Below, piece by piece: positions 34,835-43,738 of a stretch of DNA of 64,000 bases. Origin of the DNA: an uncultured Eubacteriales bacterium (GTDB lineage Bacteria; Bacillota; Clostridia; Oscillospirales; Oscillospiraceae); contig URDJ01000008.1 in NCBI GenBank assembly GCA_900546615.1, positions 1 to 64,000 on the forward strand, read 5' to 3'. Below the pieces are notes generated by a model that was not told the origin of the DNA, made no database searches, and saw only the letters and a list, made by a program, of their open reading frames with translations. Each line of letters starts with the position of its first letter. Position 1 is the stretch's first letter. The position numbers and the translations under genes were made by a program.

Positions 34835-37120
34835 TTATTTCGCCGACAGGTACTCGTCTATCGACTTCGCGCCCTGCTTGCCCGCGCCCATGGCGAGGAT
34901 GACGGTCGCCGCGCCGGTCACGGCGTCGCCGCCCGCGTACACGGCCTTCCTCGAGGTCTCCAGTGTGTCCTCGTTCACCACGAGGCAGCCCTTCTTGTTC
35001 GTGTCGAGGCCCGGAGTCGTCGTCCTCAGCAGAGGGTTCGGCGTCGTGCCGATGGCTACGATGACCGCGTCCGCTACGATGACGAATTCACTGCCCTCGA
35101 TCGGCGTCACGCCCCTGCGGCCGGACGCGTCCGGCTCGCCCAGGCGCATCTTCACGCACTTGAGGCCCACAACGCGCCTGTCAGCGTCGCCAAGGATCTC
35201 CACGGGGTTGTTCAGCAGCTTGAACTCGATGCCCTCCTCCTCGGCATGGTGGACTTCCTCCGCCCTCGCCGGCAGCTCGTCGCGGCCGCGGCGGTACACT
35301 ATGAACACCTCGTCCGCGCCCATCCTCTTGGCGCACCTCGCCGCGTCCATCGCCACGTTGCCGCCGCCGATGACCGCGATGCGCTTCGCGTTATTCTTTA
35401 TCGGCGTATCGTAGTCGTCCCGGTACGCCTTCATGAGGTTTATCCTCGTCAGGTACTCATTCGCCGAGTACACACCCAGCAGGTTCTCGCCGGGGATGTT
35501 CATGAACTGCGGCAGGCCCGCGCCGGAGCCTATGAACACCGCCTCGTAGCCGTCCTCGAACAGCTGGTCGAGCGGCATCGTCCGGCCGATGATGCAGTCG
35601 TTCACAAACTTCACGCCCGCGCGCTCGAGGTTCTTCACCTCGCGGTCCACGATGCTCTTGGGCAGACGGAACTCGGGTATGCCGTAGGCCAGCACGCCGC
35701 CGTTCTTGTGCAGCGCCTCGAACACCGTCACGTCGTAGCCTTTCTTGACAAGATCGCCGGCGCAGCTCAGCCCGCTCGGGCCGGAGCCTATGATCGCGAC
35801 CCTGTGGCCGTTCGGAGCCGCCTTCACCGTGCAGGCGCAGGCGTCGTCCGCGTGCTCCATGTGGTAGTCCGCAACGAACCTTTCGAGTCTGCCGATCGCA
35901 ACCGGCTCGCCCTTTATTCCCCTGACGCACTTCGACTCGCACTGCCGCTCCTGCGGACACACGCGGCCGCACACCGCCGCCAGCGAGTTCGTCGTCGCTA
36001 TGACCTCATAGCCGCCCTCAAAGTCGCCTTCCTTCACCCTCGAGATGAACTCCGGTATCCTCACGTTCACCGGGCAGCCCTTCACGCACTGCGGGTCCTT
36101 GCAGTTCAGGCAGCGCATGGCCTCCTGCTTCGCAACGAACGCGCCGTAGCCCAGAGCCACCTCGTTGAAGTTCTTCGCCCTCACCTTCGGATCCTGCTCC
36201 GGCATCGGGTGCTTCGTCATGCGCTTCATCGGGTTCTCAGCTTCGTCCGCCTCGGAGGGCTTGTACTCGCCGCGGCGCACGCCGCCCGTGATGCGGCACA
36301 CGTGCTCGTTCTGGTCCGCCTCCTCGCCGAGATAGAAGTTGTTCCTCTCTAGCAGGCTGTCCCAATCCACCAGATGCGCGTCGAACTCCGGCCCGTCCAC
36401 GCAGGCAAACTTCCGCTCGCCGCCGACCGTCAGGCGGCAGCCGCCGCACATGCCCGTGCCGTCTATCATTATCGGGTTCAGGCTCGCCGTCGTCCTTATG
36501 CCGTAGGGCCTCGTCGTCTCCGCAACGTATTTCATCATGACGATGGGACCGCAGGTCAGCACGGAGTCGTACTGCACGCCCGCCTCCAGCAGCTCCTTGA
36601 GCTTCGTCGTGACAAAGCCCTTCTCGCCGTAGCTGCCGTCGTCAGTCGTTATATACAGGTTGTCCGAAGCTGCCCGGAACTCGTCCTCCATGATGACGAT
36701 GTCCGCAGACCTGAAGCCGCAAATCATGTCGACCGCGATACCCAGCTTCTTGAGCTCCTTCGCAACGGGGTAGTTTATCGCGCAGCCGGTACCGCCGCCC
36801 ACGACGCAGATGCGCTTCGCGTTCGGGTCTATCTCCGCCGGGCGCCCCAGAGGCCCGACGATGTCCGCTATGTAGTCCCCCGGCTCGATGAGTGAAAACA
36901 TCTGCGTGCTTTTGCCCGCGGGCTGGAAGTTGAAGGACACCGTGCCCTTCTCGGGATCGTAGTCTGCGATGGTAAGCGGGAACCTCTCGCCGTACTCATC
37001 CAGCCGGAAGATCGCAAACTGGCCGGGCTTCGCGCTCCTTGCGATCAGCGGCGCTTCAATGCTCACCCTGAATATCGTTTTTGACGTGTTGATAGGGTAT
37101 TTCTCGGCAATTCTGAACAT
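34835..37120 (-). CDS. nfnAB: Fused NfnA-NfnB: electron-bifurcating NADH-dependent ferredoxin:NADP+ oxidoreductase
   Basis: 761 residues. Residues 1 to about 275 form an FAD/NAD-binding ferredoxin reductase-type subunit (FPLTIADYD, VVGGGTGCAINYPVAK, and a C-terminal [2Fe-2S] cluster GTGMCGGCRLTV with FACVDGPEFDAH). From about 290 on is a glutamate-synthase-small-subunit-type flavoprotein: Cys clusters CLNCKDPQCVKGCPVNVR and CGRVCPQERQCESKC, FAD motif IIGSGPSGLSCAGDLVKKG, NADPH motif IGGGNVAMDAARCAKR. Such enzymes couple ferredoxin, NADH and NADPH pools in anaerobes. Usually two genes, here one chain. A plain sulfide-dehydrogenase-like role is the alternative. Confidence 0.88.
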   Translation of the reverse strand: MFRIAEKYPINTSKTIFRVSIEAPLIARSAKPGQFAIFRLDEYGERFPLTIADYDPEKGTVSFNFQPAGKSTQMFSLIEPGDYIADIVGPLGRPAEIDPNAKRICVVGGGTGCAINYPVAKELKKLGIAVDMICGFRSADIVIMEDEFRAASDNLYITTDDGSYGEKGFVTTKLKELLEAGVQYDSVLTCGPIVMMKYVAETTRPYGIRTTASLNPIMIDGTGMCGGCRLTVGGERKFACVDGPEFDAHLVDWDSLLERNNFYLGEEADQNEHVCRITGGVRRGEYKPSEADEAENPMKRMTKHPMPEQDPKVRAKNFNEVALGYGAFVAKQEAMRCLNCKDPQCVKGCPVNVRIPEFISRVKEGDFEGGYEVIATTNSLAAVCGRVCPQERQCESKCVRGIKGEPVAIGRLERFVADYHMEHADDACACTVKAAPNGHRVAIIGSGPSGLSCAGDLVKKGYDVTVFEALHKNGGVLAYGIPEFRLPKSIVDREVKNLERAGVKFVNDCIIGRTMPLDQLFEDGYEAVFIGSGAGLPQFMNIPGENLLGVYSANEYLTRINLMKAYRDDYDTPIKNNAKRIAVIGGGNVAMDAARCAKRMGADEVFIVYRRGRDELPARAEEVHHAEEEGIEFKLLNNPVEILGDADRRVVGLKCVKMRLGEPDASGRRGVTPIEGSEFVIVADAVIVAIGTTPNPLLRTTTPGLDTNKKGCLVVNEDTLETSRKAVYAGGDAVTGAATVILAMGAGKQGAKSIDEYLSAK

Positions 37121-37231
37121 AATTTCTATATCCGCCTTTCAAAACGGGTCGCCCATCAAGGGCACCAAAATTACTATCACTATAACACTTTCTCGGCGAT
37201 AAAGTCAACAAACCTTCTGTAAACGAGGCTA

Positions 37232-37263
37232 CAAAAAAGCCCTTCGGTCGCTGCCGAAAGGCT
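37232..37263 (-). terminator. Terminator of the nucleoside transporter operon
   Basis: A 10-bp stem (37238-37247 with 37254-37263, one G-U pair on RNA) followed on the minus strand by T6, just beyond the last permease gene. Confidence 0.75.
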
Positions 37264-37270
37264 CTTTTTG

Positions 37271-38263
37271 TTACCTGTCTTCCCTGAAATATGCAAGTCC
37301 CAGATGCGCCGGCGGGTCGTTTTCCCGCTTTTTCCTCAGGGACGAAATTATGAGCACCGCGATCGTCACGAGGTATGGAAGCATCTTGTACAACTCCTTC
37401 ACCGCCAGGTTCATCCCCGCCGGGATATAGAGGTGCAGGATATACAAACCGCCGAAAAGTATCGACGCCAGTATACTCAGACTCGGCCTCCAGACTGTGA
37501 AGATGACCAGCGCTATCGCCAGCCAGCCCCTGTCGCCGAAGGCGTCATTCGACCACACACCGCTGGCGTAGTCCATGACGTAGTAGAGCCCGCCGAGGCC
37601 AGCGATCATGCAGCCGACACATGTCGCCCCGTATTTATACCTGGTAACGTTAATTCCGGCAGCGTCCGCAGTCGCCGGGCTCTCGCCCACGGCCCTGAGA
37701 TTCAGCCCCGGCCTTGTCCTGTTCAGAAAATACGAGCTGCACAGCGCCAGCACAACGGCGATATATGCCAACATGCCGTAGGACAGGAATATCTTGCCGA
37801 ACCAGCCCAGCTCCGAGGCAAAGGGCAGACTGGCCTTGAAATAACCGCTCGTCGCCGAGAGCGCGATGGAGGGCACGTCGCTGTCCGTGAGCTTTATGAG
37901 CGAGCCTCCGAAAAAGTTGCCGAAGCCCACGCCGAAGGTCGTCATCGCAAGGCCCGTCACGTTCTGGTTCGCCCTGAGCGTGACCGTCAGGAAGCAGTAC
38001 AGCAGACCCATGAGCAGGCTGCCCACAAGGCAGCAGACCAGCGGTATGCCCACCGCCAGCACGCCGGACATCTCCTCCGCCGGCACCTTCTGCTCATACA
38101 TAAAGGCGCCTATGACGCCCGAGATCGCGCCCACGTACATGACGCCGGGCAGGCCCAGATTCAGGTTGCCGGATTTCTCCGTAAGCGTCTCGCCCGTGCT
38201 GCCGCACAGCAGCGGGATGCCCTGCGCCACCGCCCTGGGGATGAAGGATACAAAGTCAAACAC
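37271..38263 (-). CDS. nupQ: Nucleoside ABC transporter permease (NupQ/YufQ type)
   Basis: 330 residues, about nine helices. It has the BPD_transp_2-type features of sugar/nucleoside permeases: GETLTEKSGNLNLGLPGVMY near the N-terminus and LRAVGESPATADAAGI (the ATPase-coupling loop) in the middle. GTG start 9 bases after GGAGG, overlapping the other permease by 8 bases. It forms the membrane channel with the permease upstream for uptake of purine nucleosides or bases. Confidence 0.88.
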   Translation of the reverse strand: MFDFVSFIPRAVAQGIPLLCGSTGETLTEKSGNLNLGLPGVMYVGAISGVIGAFMYEQKVPAEEMSGVLAVGIPLVCCLVGSLLMGLLYCFLTVTLRANQNVTGLAMTTFGVGFGNFFGGSLIKLTDSDVPSIALSATSGYFKASLPFASELGWFGKIFLSYGMLAYIAVVLALCSSYFLNRTRPGLNLRAVGESPATADAAGINVTRYKYGATCVGCMIAGLGGLYYVMDYASGVWSNDAFGDRGWLAIALVIFTVWRPSLSILASILFGGLYILHLYIPAGMNLAVKELYKMLPYLVTIAVLIISSLRKKRENDPPAHLGLAYFREDR

Positions 38264-39386
38264 TTGCCTTTTCCTCCTTTCCGCCGGGCGCCTGCTCGTG
38301 CTCGCGGTGCCTGAAATTCAGCTTGTAGTCTATGAAAAATTCCGAACCGATAATGAAAAACAGTATGATGCCCGAAAGAATGTCGCAAAACGAGTTGTTC
38401 AGCCCAAAGGAGGTCGATATCTCGCTCGCGCCCCTCTCGAGGAACACCAGCAGCAGGCTGGTGAACACCATGAAGACAGGGCTGAACTTCGCCAGCCACG
38501 ACACCATGACCGCCGTGAACCCCCGGCCGCCCGCCAGCGTGGTCGTTATGGTATGGTCCGTGCCCGCCACGAGCAGCAGCCCCGCCACGCCGCAGATGGC
38601 GCCGGATAGCAGCAGAGTGCGCATGATGACCCGCTCGACCTTTATGCCAACGTATCTCGCCGTCTTCTCGCTCTCGCCCACGACGCTGATCTCATAGCCG
38701 TGCTTGCTGTATTTGAGGTACACGTACATGAACACCGTGATGACCGCCACTATCAGCACGTTCAGCAAATACTTGTTCGAGCCTATCTGCGGCAGCCAGC
38801 CGGCCATCGTGTCCTGATTTATGATGCCGACCTTGCCCGCGCCCTTCGGCACCTCCCAGATGATGACGAAATAGGCCACGAGCTGCGTCGCGACGTAGTT
38901 CATCATGAGCGTGAACAGGGTCTCGTTGGTGTTCCACTTCGCCTTGAAGAACGCCGGGATGACGGCCCAGATCGCACCGGCGGCCACGCCCGCTATCGCC
39001 ATGATGACGATGAGCAGCCAGTTCGGCACCGAATCGCCTATGAGTATCATGCAGGCCGCGACGGCCAGCGAGCCTGCAAGCACCTGGCCCTCCGCGCCGA
39101 TGTTCCAGAATCGCATCTTGAACGCCGGAGTCACCGCCAACGATATGCACAGCAGTATCGCCAGATTCTGCAGCGACACCCAGGTCTTGCGGCTCGTGCC
39201 GAAGGTGCCCTTGAACATCGCGCCGTAGATCTTTATCGGGTCCTCGCCCGTGAATACCATGGTAACGACGGCGCAGACGACGAGCGCCAGCACGATCGCC
39301 GCCGCCCTTATCGCCCAGGCCTTGTACCAGGGCAGCGCGGCTCTCTTGGAGATGTGCACGAGAGGCACGTGCGTCTTGTTATTCAT
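38256..39386 (-). CDS. nupP: Nucleoside ABC transporter permease (NupP/YufP type)
   Basis: 376 residues, about nine helices with a longer N-terminal hydrophilic start (MNNKTHVPLVHISKRA). MRFWNIGAEGQVLAGSLAVA and SVVGESEKTARYVGIKVERV are the conserved permease and coupling-loop segments. Starts at ATG 39386, overlapping the ATPase stop; GGAGG lies just upstream. Confidence 0.88.
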   Translation of the reverse strand: MNNKTHVPLVHISKRAALPWYKAWAIRAAAIVLALVVCAVVTMVFTGEDPIKIYGAMFKGTFGTSRKTWVSLQNLAILLCISLAVTPAFKMRFWNIGAEGQVLAGSLAVAACMILIGDSVPNWLLIVIMAIAGVAAGAIWAVIPAFFKAKWNTNETLFTLMMNYVATQLVAYFVIIWEVPKGAGKVGIINQDTMAGWLPQIGSNKYLLNVLIVAVITVFMYVYLKYSKHGYEISVVGESEKTARYVGIKVERVIMRTLLLSGAICGVAGLLLVAGTDHTITTTLAGGRGFTAVMVSWLAKFSPVFMVFTSLLLVFLERGASEISTSFGLNNSFCDILSGIILFFIIGSEFFIDYKLNFRHREHEQAPGGKEEKASV

Positions 39387-40920
39387 CCTCCTTCGCACCT
39401 CCCAGCCTTGTCATCATCATGCCGACCTTCCGCTTCGTCGCGTCCTTGCCGGCCATCATGCCGCTCACCCTGCCGCCGCAGAGCACCAGTATCCTGTCGC
39501 ACAGCTCGAGCAGCACGTCCAGGTCCTCGCCGACGTAGATGACCGCCACACCGCGCTCTTTCTGCTTGTTTATGAGGTCGTATATCGTATACGACGAGTT
39601 TATGTCCAGGCCCCTCACCGCGTAGGCCGTCAGCAGCACCGTCGGCGCGGAGGCTATCTCCCTGCCCACCAGCACCTTCTGCACATTGCCGCCCGAGAGC
39701 CTGCGCACCGGTGTCGAAACACTGGGCGTGTTGACCTCCAGCTCCTCCACGACCTTCTCCGCAAGGTCGTGCGGCCCCTTCCGGTTCGTGAATATGCCCC
39801 GCGTCCGCCTGAACGAGCGCAGCATCATATTGTCCGTCAAATCCATGCTGCCCACAAGGCCCATGCCCAGCCTGTCCTCCGGCACGAAGGACAGAGCCAC
39901 GCCCATGTCGCTTATATCCGCCGGGTCCTTGCCGATAAGCTCCTCCGCCTCGCCTGTAGACGGCTCTATGTACGTTATCGAACCGCCCTCGGCCCTATGC
40001 AGTCCCGCTATCGCCTCCAGCAGCTCCTTCTGCCCACAGCCGGAGATGCCCGCCACGCCCAGTATCTCGCCCGAGTACGCGGTGAACGACACGCCGTCCA
40101 GCTTCAGCACCCCGTCCTCGTCCTTCACGGTGAGGTCCTTCACCACCAGCCGCGGTTTCGGGTCCTTCGGCTCCGGCCGCTCGATATTCAGCGTCACCGG
40201 CCTGCCCACCATCATGTTCGTCATGTCGGCCGCGTTCGTCTGCTTCGTCAGCATGTCGCCCACGAACTGGCCTTTCCTGAGTATCGCCACGCGGTCGGAC
40301 AACTCCTCCACCTCGTGCAGCTTGTGCGTGATTATCACCACGCTCTTGCCGTCGTTGCGCATGTTCCTGAGCACTGCGAAGAGCTTGTCCGTCTCCTGCG
40401 GCGTCAGCACCGCCGTCGGCTCGTCAAGGATCAGGATGTCCGCGCCCCGGTAAAGCACCTTCACGATCTCCACCGTCTGCTTCTCCGACACGGACATGTC
40501 GTATATCTTCTTTTTGGGGTCCACCTCGAAGCCGTAGGCATCGCATATCGCCTTTATCTTCTCCGAGACCTTGCCCAGATCCAGCCCCCCCTTGCCGGGC
40601 AGGCCGAGGATGATGTTCTCCGCCGCCGAGAGCACGTCCACGAGCTTGAAATGCTGATGGATCATGCCTATGCCGAGGTCAAAGGCGTCCTTGGGCGAGC
40701 GGATGGCGACCTCCCTGCCGTCCACGAAAATCTGGCCCTCGTCGGGATAGTAGATGCCCGAGAGCATGTTCATGAGCGTCGTCTTGCCGCTGCCGTTCTC
40801 CCCCAGCAGCGCCAGGATCTCCCCCCTGTAGATGTCGAGCCAGACCTTGTCGTTTGCGACGATACTGCCGAAGGTCTTCGTGATATTCCGCATCTGTACT
40901 GCCGCGGTCTTGCCGTCCAA
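39379..40920 (-). CDS. nupO: Nucleoside ABC transporter ATPase (NupO/YufO type, two ABC domains)
   Basis: 513 residues with two tandem nucleotide-binding domains. The first has Walker A LLGENGSGKTTLMNML, signature VSEKQTVEIVKVL and Walker B DILILDEPTAVLT. The second has a degenerate Walker A (VAGISGCGQKELLEAIAG) and signature LSGGNVQKVLVGREI, followed by LLTAYAVRGLDIN in place of a normal Walker B. This half-degenerate pattern is normal for the ribose/nucleoside class. TTG start behind GGGAGGG. Confidence 0.92.
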   Translation of the reverse strand: MDGKTAAVQMRNITKTFGSIVANDKVWLDIYRGEILALLGENGSGKTTLMNMLSGIYYPDEGQIFVDGREVAIRSPKDAFDLGIGMIHQHFKLVDVLSAAENIILGLPGKGGLDLGKVSEKIKAICDAYGFEVDPKKKIYDMSVSEKQTVEIVKVLYRGADILILDEPTAVLTPQETDKLFAVLRNMRNDGKSVVIITHKLHEVEELSDRVAILRKGQFVGDMLTKQTNAADMTNMMVGRPVTLNIERPEPKDPKPRLVVKDLTVKDEDGVLKLDGVSFTAYSGEILGVAGISGCGQKELLEAIAGLHRAEGGSITYIEPSTGEAEELIGKDPADISDMGVALSFVPEDRLGMGLVGSMDLTDNMMLRSFRRTRGIFTNRKGPHDLAEKVVEELEVNTPSVSTPVRRLSGGNVQKVLVGREIASAPTVLLTAYAVRGLDINSSYTIYDLINKQKERGVAVIYVGEDLDVLLELCDRILVLCGGRVSGMMAGKDATKRKVGMMMTRLGGAKEDE

Positions 40921-40959
40921 TAGGTTCCCTCCCCCTGATGATACGTGCTTTAAAAACTC

Positions 40960-41032
40960 CAAAGGACAGCGCAGCGAAAAACCGCTGCGTTGTCCTTTGC
41001 CGGCAAGCCGCCTGAAAGCGGCGGCTTGCCGG
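40960..41032 (-). promoter_or_regulatory. Two tandem hairpins between the binding-protein gene and the ATPase gene
   Basis: Stem A: AAAGGACAGCGCAGCG (40961-40976) with 40983-40998. Stem B: CCGGCAAGCCGCC (41000-41012) with 41020-41032. No T-run follows, so these look like partial terminators or mRNA-stabilising stems that let the binding protein be made in excess over the transporter. Confidence 0.6.
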
Positions 41033-41060
41033 TCCTGCCTTTACTTACAGAGCTTCGATA

Positions 41061-42338
41061 TCAACCAAAGTTGGTGTCGAGCAGGGTGATGCCATCGATC
41101 TGCAGGTCGAAATACGGGGCCGAACGGGCGGTGGACTCGGCGAAATAGCCGTCCACGATGGCCTCGGTATCCGGGGTGTAGTCGGCGTCGGTGTCGACAT
41201 CGGCCATATAGCTGGTCTTGGTCTCGCCGCCGACGGTGAAGGTGCTCACGTCGAAGACGTGGAGGGTGCCGGCCTCGAGCTCGGCCTTCGCGGCCTCTAT
41301 GGCCTCGGCGGTGCCTTCGGCGGCAGCGGCCTCGTTTATGTCGCTCAGCTCAACGGAGCCGGTGGCAAGGGTGCCGGTCCAGTCGGCGGCGATGGCCTCG
41401 CCGTTCACGACGCAGTTTATCATGTACTCGAAGTAGGGCTCCCAGTTGATGCGGGAGGACACGATGAAGGTGTTCGGGCAGGCATCGACAGTGCTGCCGT
41501 TGTAGGAGATGTTCGGGACACCGGCCTCCTCACAGGCGGTCGGGGCGCCCATGGAGTCGGCGTGCTGGCTGATGAGGACGCAGCCGTTGGCGATGAGGCT
41601 GTTCGCGCCTTCCTTCTCGGCGGTCTCATCGTACCAGGCGCCGGTGAAGGTGACCTCCATGGTCACGCTCGGGCAGACGCTCTTGGCGCCCAGATAGAAG
41701 CTGGTGTAGCCGGAGATGACCTCGGCGTAGGTGTAGGCGCCGACATAGCCCATCTTGGCCTCGTCCTCGGTGATCTCACCGGCCTCGATCATCTCGTTGA
41801 GCTTCATGCCCGCGGCGATGCCGGCGAGGTAGCGGCCCTCGTAGATGGAGGCAAAGGCGTTGTGGAAGTTGTCAAGTCCCTCAGTGTGAGCCTTGGTGCC
41901 GGTGGCATGGCAGAACTGCACCTCGGGGAACTCACGCGCGGCCTGGATCATGAAGTCCTCGTGGCCGAAGCTGTCGGCAAAGACGATATTGCAGCCGCTG
42001 TCGGCAAGGTCTGCCGCGGCGTCATAGCACTCCTGTCCCTCGGGGACGTTGGTGCGCAGCACGTACTGGTCCTCAGAGAGACCCAGAGCCTCGCAGGCTG
42101 CCTTGGCGGCGTTTATGAAGTTGAGGTCGTAGGTCGAGTTCTCATCATGCAGGAAGATGAAGCCGACCTTGATCTCGTCGAGAGGAATACCGGCGGTCTC
42201 CGGTGCGTCGGTGGCAGGGGTATCGGTGTTGACGTCGCCGTCGCCGGCGGGCTCGGTGGTCTCAGGCGCTTCCTCACCGCAGGCGGCGAGCGCAAAGACC
42301 ATCACGAGAGCGAGCAGAAGTGCAAGAAACTTCTTCAT
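41061..42338 (-). CDS. nupN: BMP family nucleoside-binding lipoprotein (NupN/BmpA type)
   Basis: 425 residues. Signal peptide with lipobox LVMVFALAACGEE, a short acidic Thr/Pro linker, then the BMP domain: GFIFLHDENSTYDLNFINAA near the start and YEGRYLAGIAAGMKLNEM, GYVGAYTYAEVISGYTSFY further on. It captures nucleosides outside the membrane and hands them to the two permeases. First gene of the operon and downstream of a purine riboswitch, which fits a purine ligand. Confidence 0.92.
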   Translation of the reverse strand: MKKFLALLLALVMVFALAACGEEAPETTEPAGDGDVNTDTPATDAPETAGIPLDEIKVGFIFLHDENSTYDLNFINAAKAACEALGLSEDQYVLRTNVPEGQECYDAAADLADSGCNIVFADSFGHEDFMIQAAREFPEVQFCHATGTKAHTEGLDNFHNAFASIYEGRYLAGIAAGMKLNEMIEAGEITEDEAKMGYVGAYTYAEVISGYTSFYLGAKSVCPSVTMEVTFTGAWYDETAEKEGANSLIANGCVLISQHADSMGAPTACEEAGVPNISYNGSTVDACPNTFIVSSRINWEPYFEYMINCVVNGEAIAADWTGTLATGSVELSDINEAAAAEGTAEAIEAAKAELEAGTLHVFDVSTFTVGGETKTSYMADVDTDADYTPDTEAIVDGYFAESTARSAPYFDLQIDGITLLDTNFG

Positions 42339-42387
42339 TTTTTCTCCTCCAAAGTTAAGAGTTTATCTAAAGGCCCAAAGCCGATAG

Positions 42388-42423
42388 AACAAAGAGAATG
42401 CGGAGACCCAAAAGGCCTCCGCA
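42388..42423 (-). terminator. Riboswitch expression-platform terminator
   Basis: On the minus strand TGCGGAGG (42423-42416) pairs with the stem at 42405-42399, followed by TTCTCTTTGTT. It sits between the aptamer and the binding-protein gene. Confidence 0.6.
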
Positions 42424-42459
42424 CAGGACGAGCCCGGAGGCACGACCCCCCCCAGGCGC

Positions 42460-42528
42460 GTCGATAGTCCGGCCATTTACGGCGGCCGGGTAGAAACCTC
42501 GGAACCATATCATCCAATTTATATCGAC
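42460..42528 (-). promoter_or_regulatory. Purine (guanine-type) riboswitch aptamer
   Basis: The minus strand shows the conserved purine aptamer: P1 GTCGATA/TATCGAC closing the element, GATGATATGG, GGTTTCTACC, the second loop CCGTAAA and ACTAT before P1 closes. The pyrimidine that reads the ligand is C (GGACTATC), the guanine/hypoxanthine form; adenine aptamers have U there. Followed by a terminator, so guanine should switch the transporter operon off. Confidence 0.92.
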
Positions 42529-42550
42529 ACGATATTAAGCTATAATAGAG

Positions 42551-43132
42551 TCAGCAGAATTCTATCTTCCCGTCGTCGGACATGGACTTGATCCTAGCCA
42601 GGGACTCGACCCTCACGCCCTCGGAGCGGATCAGCTCGCCGCCCGGCTGGAAAGCCTTCTCGATCGCTATGCCCGCGCCGACCACGGTCGCGCCAGCCTG
42701 ACGCACCAACGAGATCAGCCCGTGCAGCGCCGCGCCGTTGGCAAGAAAGTCATCCACGATGAGCACCCTGTCCTCAGGCCCTATGTAGTCCTTCGAGACC
42801 AGAATGGTGTTCGTGTCGCCGTGGGTGAAGGAGTGCACCGTTGCCGTCCAGAACTCTCCGAAAAGATTCCTCGTCCGGTTCTTCTTGGCAAACAAAACAG
42901 GGCACCCGAAAACCTGACCTGTGATGCAGGCCAGTCCGATGCCCGATGCTTCGATCGTCAGTATTTTATTCACGCCCTCGCCCGCAAAGAGACGATGCAG
43001 CTCTTTCGCCATCTCGGTAAAAAGCTCGGGGTCCATAAGATGATTCAGAAAACCGTCTACCTTCAGTATGCCCCCGGGCAGGACTACTCCGTCCTCCGCG
43101 ATACGGCGCTCCAAAAGCTGCAAGGCGCTCAC
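42551..43132 (-). CDS. xpt: Xanthine phosphoribosyltransferase
   Basis: About 193 residues. LKVDGFLNHLMDPELF near the N-terminus, the PRPP-binding RVLIVDDFLANGAALHGLI (near residue 130), and FGCPVLFAKKN are those of Xpt, which makes XMP from xanthine. The start could be ATG 43138/43144, GTG 43132 or TTG 43123; GTG fits the GGGG spacing. No riboswitch is seen directly ahead of xpt, but the downstream transporter has one. Confidence 0.92.
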   Translation of the reverse strand: MSALQLLERRIAEDGVVLPGGILKVDGFLNHLMDPELFTEMAKELHRLFAGEGVNKILTIEASGIGLACITGQVFGCPVLFAKKNRTRNLFGEFWTATVHSFTHGDTNTILVSKDYIGPEDRVLIVDDFLANGAALHGLISLVRQAGATVVGAGIAIEKAFQPGGELIRSEGVRVESLARIKSMSDDGKIEFC

Positions 43133-43176
43133 TCCCATCCCCAAAGTACGGCCCTGGCCGACGAAAAACTACTCTT

Positions 43177-43205
43177 AATATACAACATCTTTCCCCGGAG
43201 CACAA
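43177..43205 (-). promoter_or_regulatory. Promoter for xpt
   Basis: Minus strand TTGTGC and TATATT with 17-base spacing, about 45 bases upstream of the xpt start. Confidence 0.5.
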
Positions 43206-43347
43206 CTGGCTTTTTGAACAATTTTGACCTTTTTCGACGCTATTTTTACGTGTTTATCCATAGCTCGGGCACTACGGGGATTTACAAAAGAGGGCGAAAG
43301 GTATAAAATGAGAAAACTCCACATTTCGGCCGAACGGAGGCAATAAA

Positions 43348-43737
43348 ATGAGCAAGCTACACAAAAAGATGGTCGCCCTCGGGAACCTCTCGCACCACAG
43401 CTACGACAGCATCGTCGCCGCCTGCGGCGAACCCAAAGAAAAAAAGCCCTGCACTTTCTCTGATGTAGGCGAAGGTTTCCGCGCCACATGGACGGACGGG
43501 ATCTTCGTCCTGACCCTGAACTTCAGCCCGGACGGCAGCTACTGCGGCATCTACCACCACCGCAACTGGCAGCCGTACATCATCATGGCCGTCGTCTCCG
43601 TTGTGATAATAGCGGGCGCGCTCATAGGCGGCTATTTCATGCGGCAGGCGAACGAGGCAAAGCAAAATCAGGAGCCGTCGGAAATAGTCGAGACTGCCCT
43701 TGAGTATGACGGTGAATATCAGGAGGTAAGTCTGTAA
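43348..43737 (+). CDS. Small tail-anchored membrane protein with BamE/SmpA-like N-terminal part
   Basis: 129 residues. Residues 1-70 include SYDSIVAACGEPKEK and ATWTDGIFVLTLNFSPDG, a pattern similar to SmpA/OmlA (BamE-like) small domains. One membrane helix follows (about residues 78-98, IIMAVVSVVIIAGALIGGYF) and a short hydrophilic tail. No signal peptide. It is separated by one base from the M3 peptidase gene and so shares its message. Function unknown. Confidence 0.75.
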   Translation: MSKLHKKMVALGNLSHHSYDSIVAACGEPKEKKPCTFSDVGEGFRATWTDGIFVLTLNFSPDGSYCGIYHHRNWQPYIIMAVVSVVIIAGALIGGYFMRQANEAKQNQEPSEIVETALEYDGEYQEVSL

Positions 43738-43738
43738 C

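Noticed and set aside
34802-36352. 516-codon plus-strand ORF opposite nfnAB
   Set aside because: Antisense of conserved cofactor-binding motifs; no features of its own.
41259-42467. 402-codon plus-strand ORF with Gly/Val-rich sequence opposite the BMP lipoprotein
   Set aside because: Complement of a real lipoprotein gene with lipobox and BMP motifs; composition is a by-product of its codon use.
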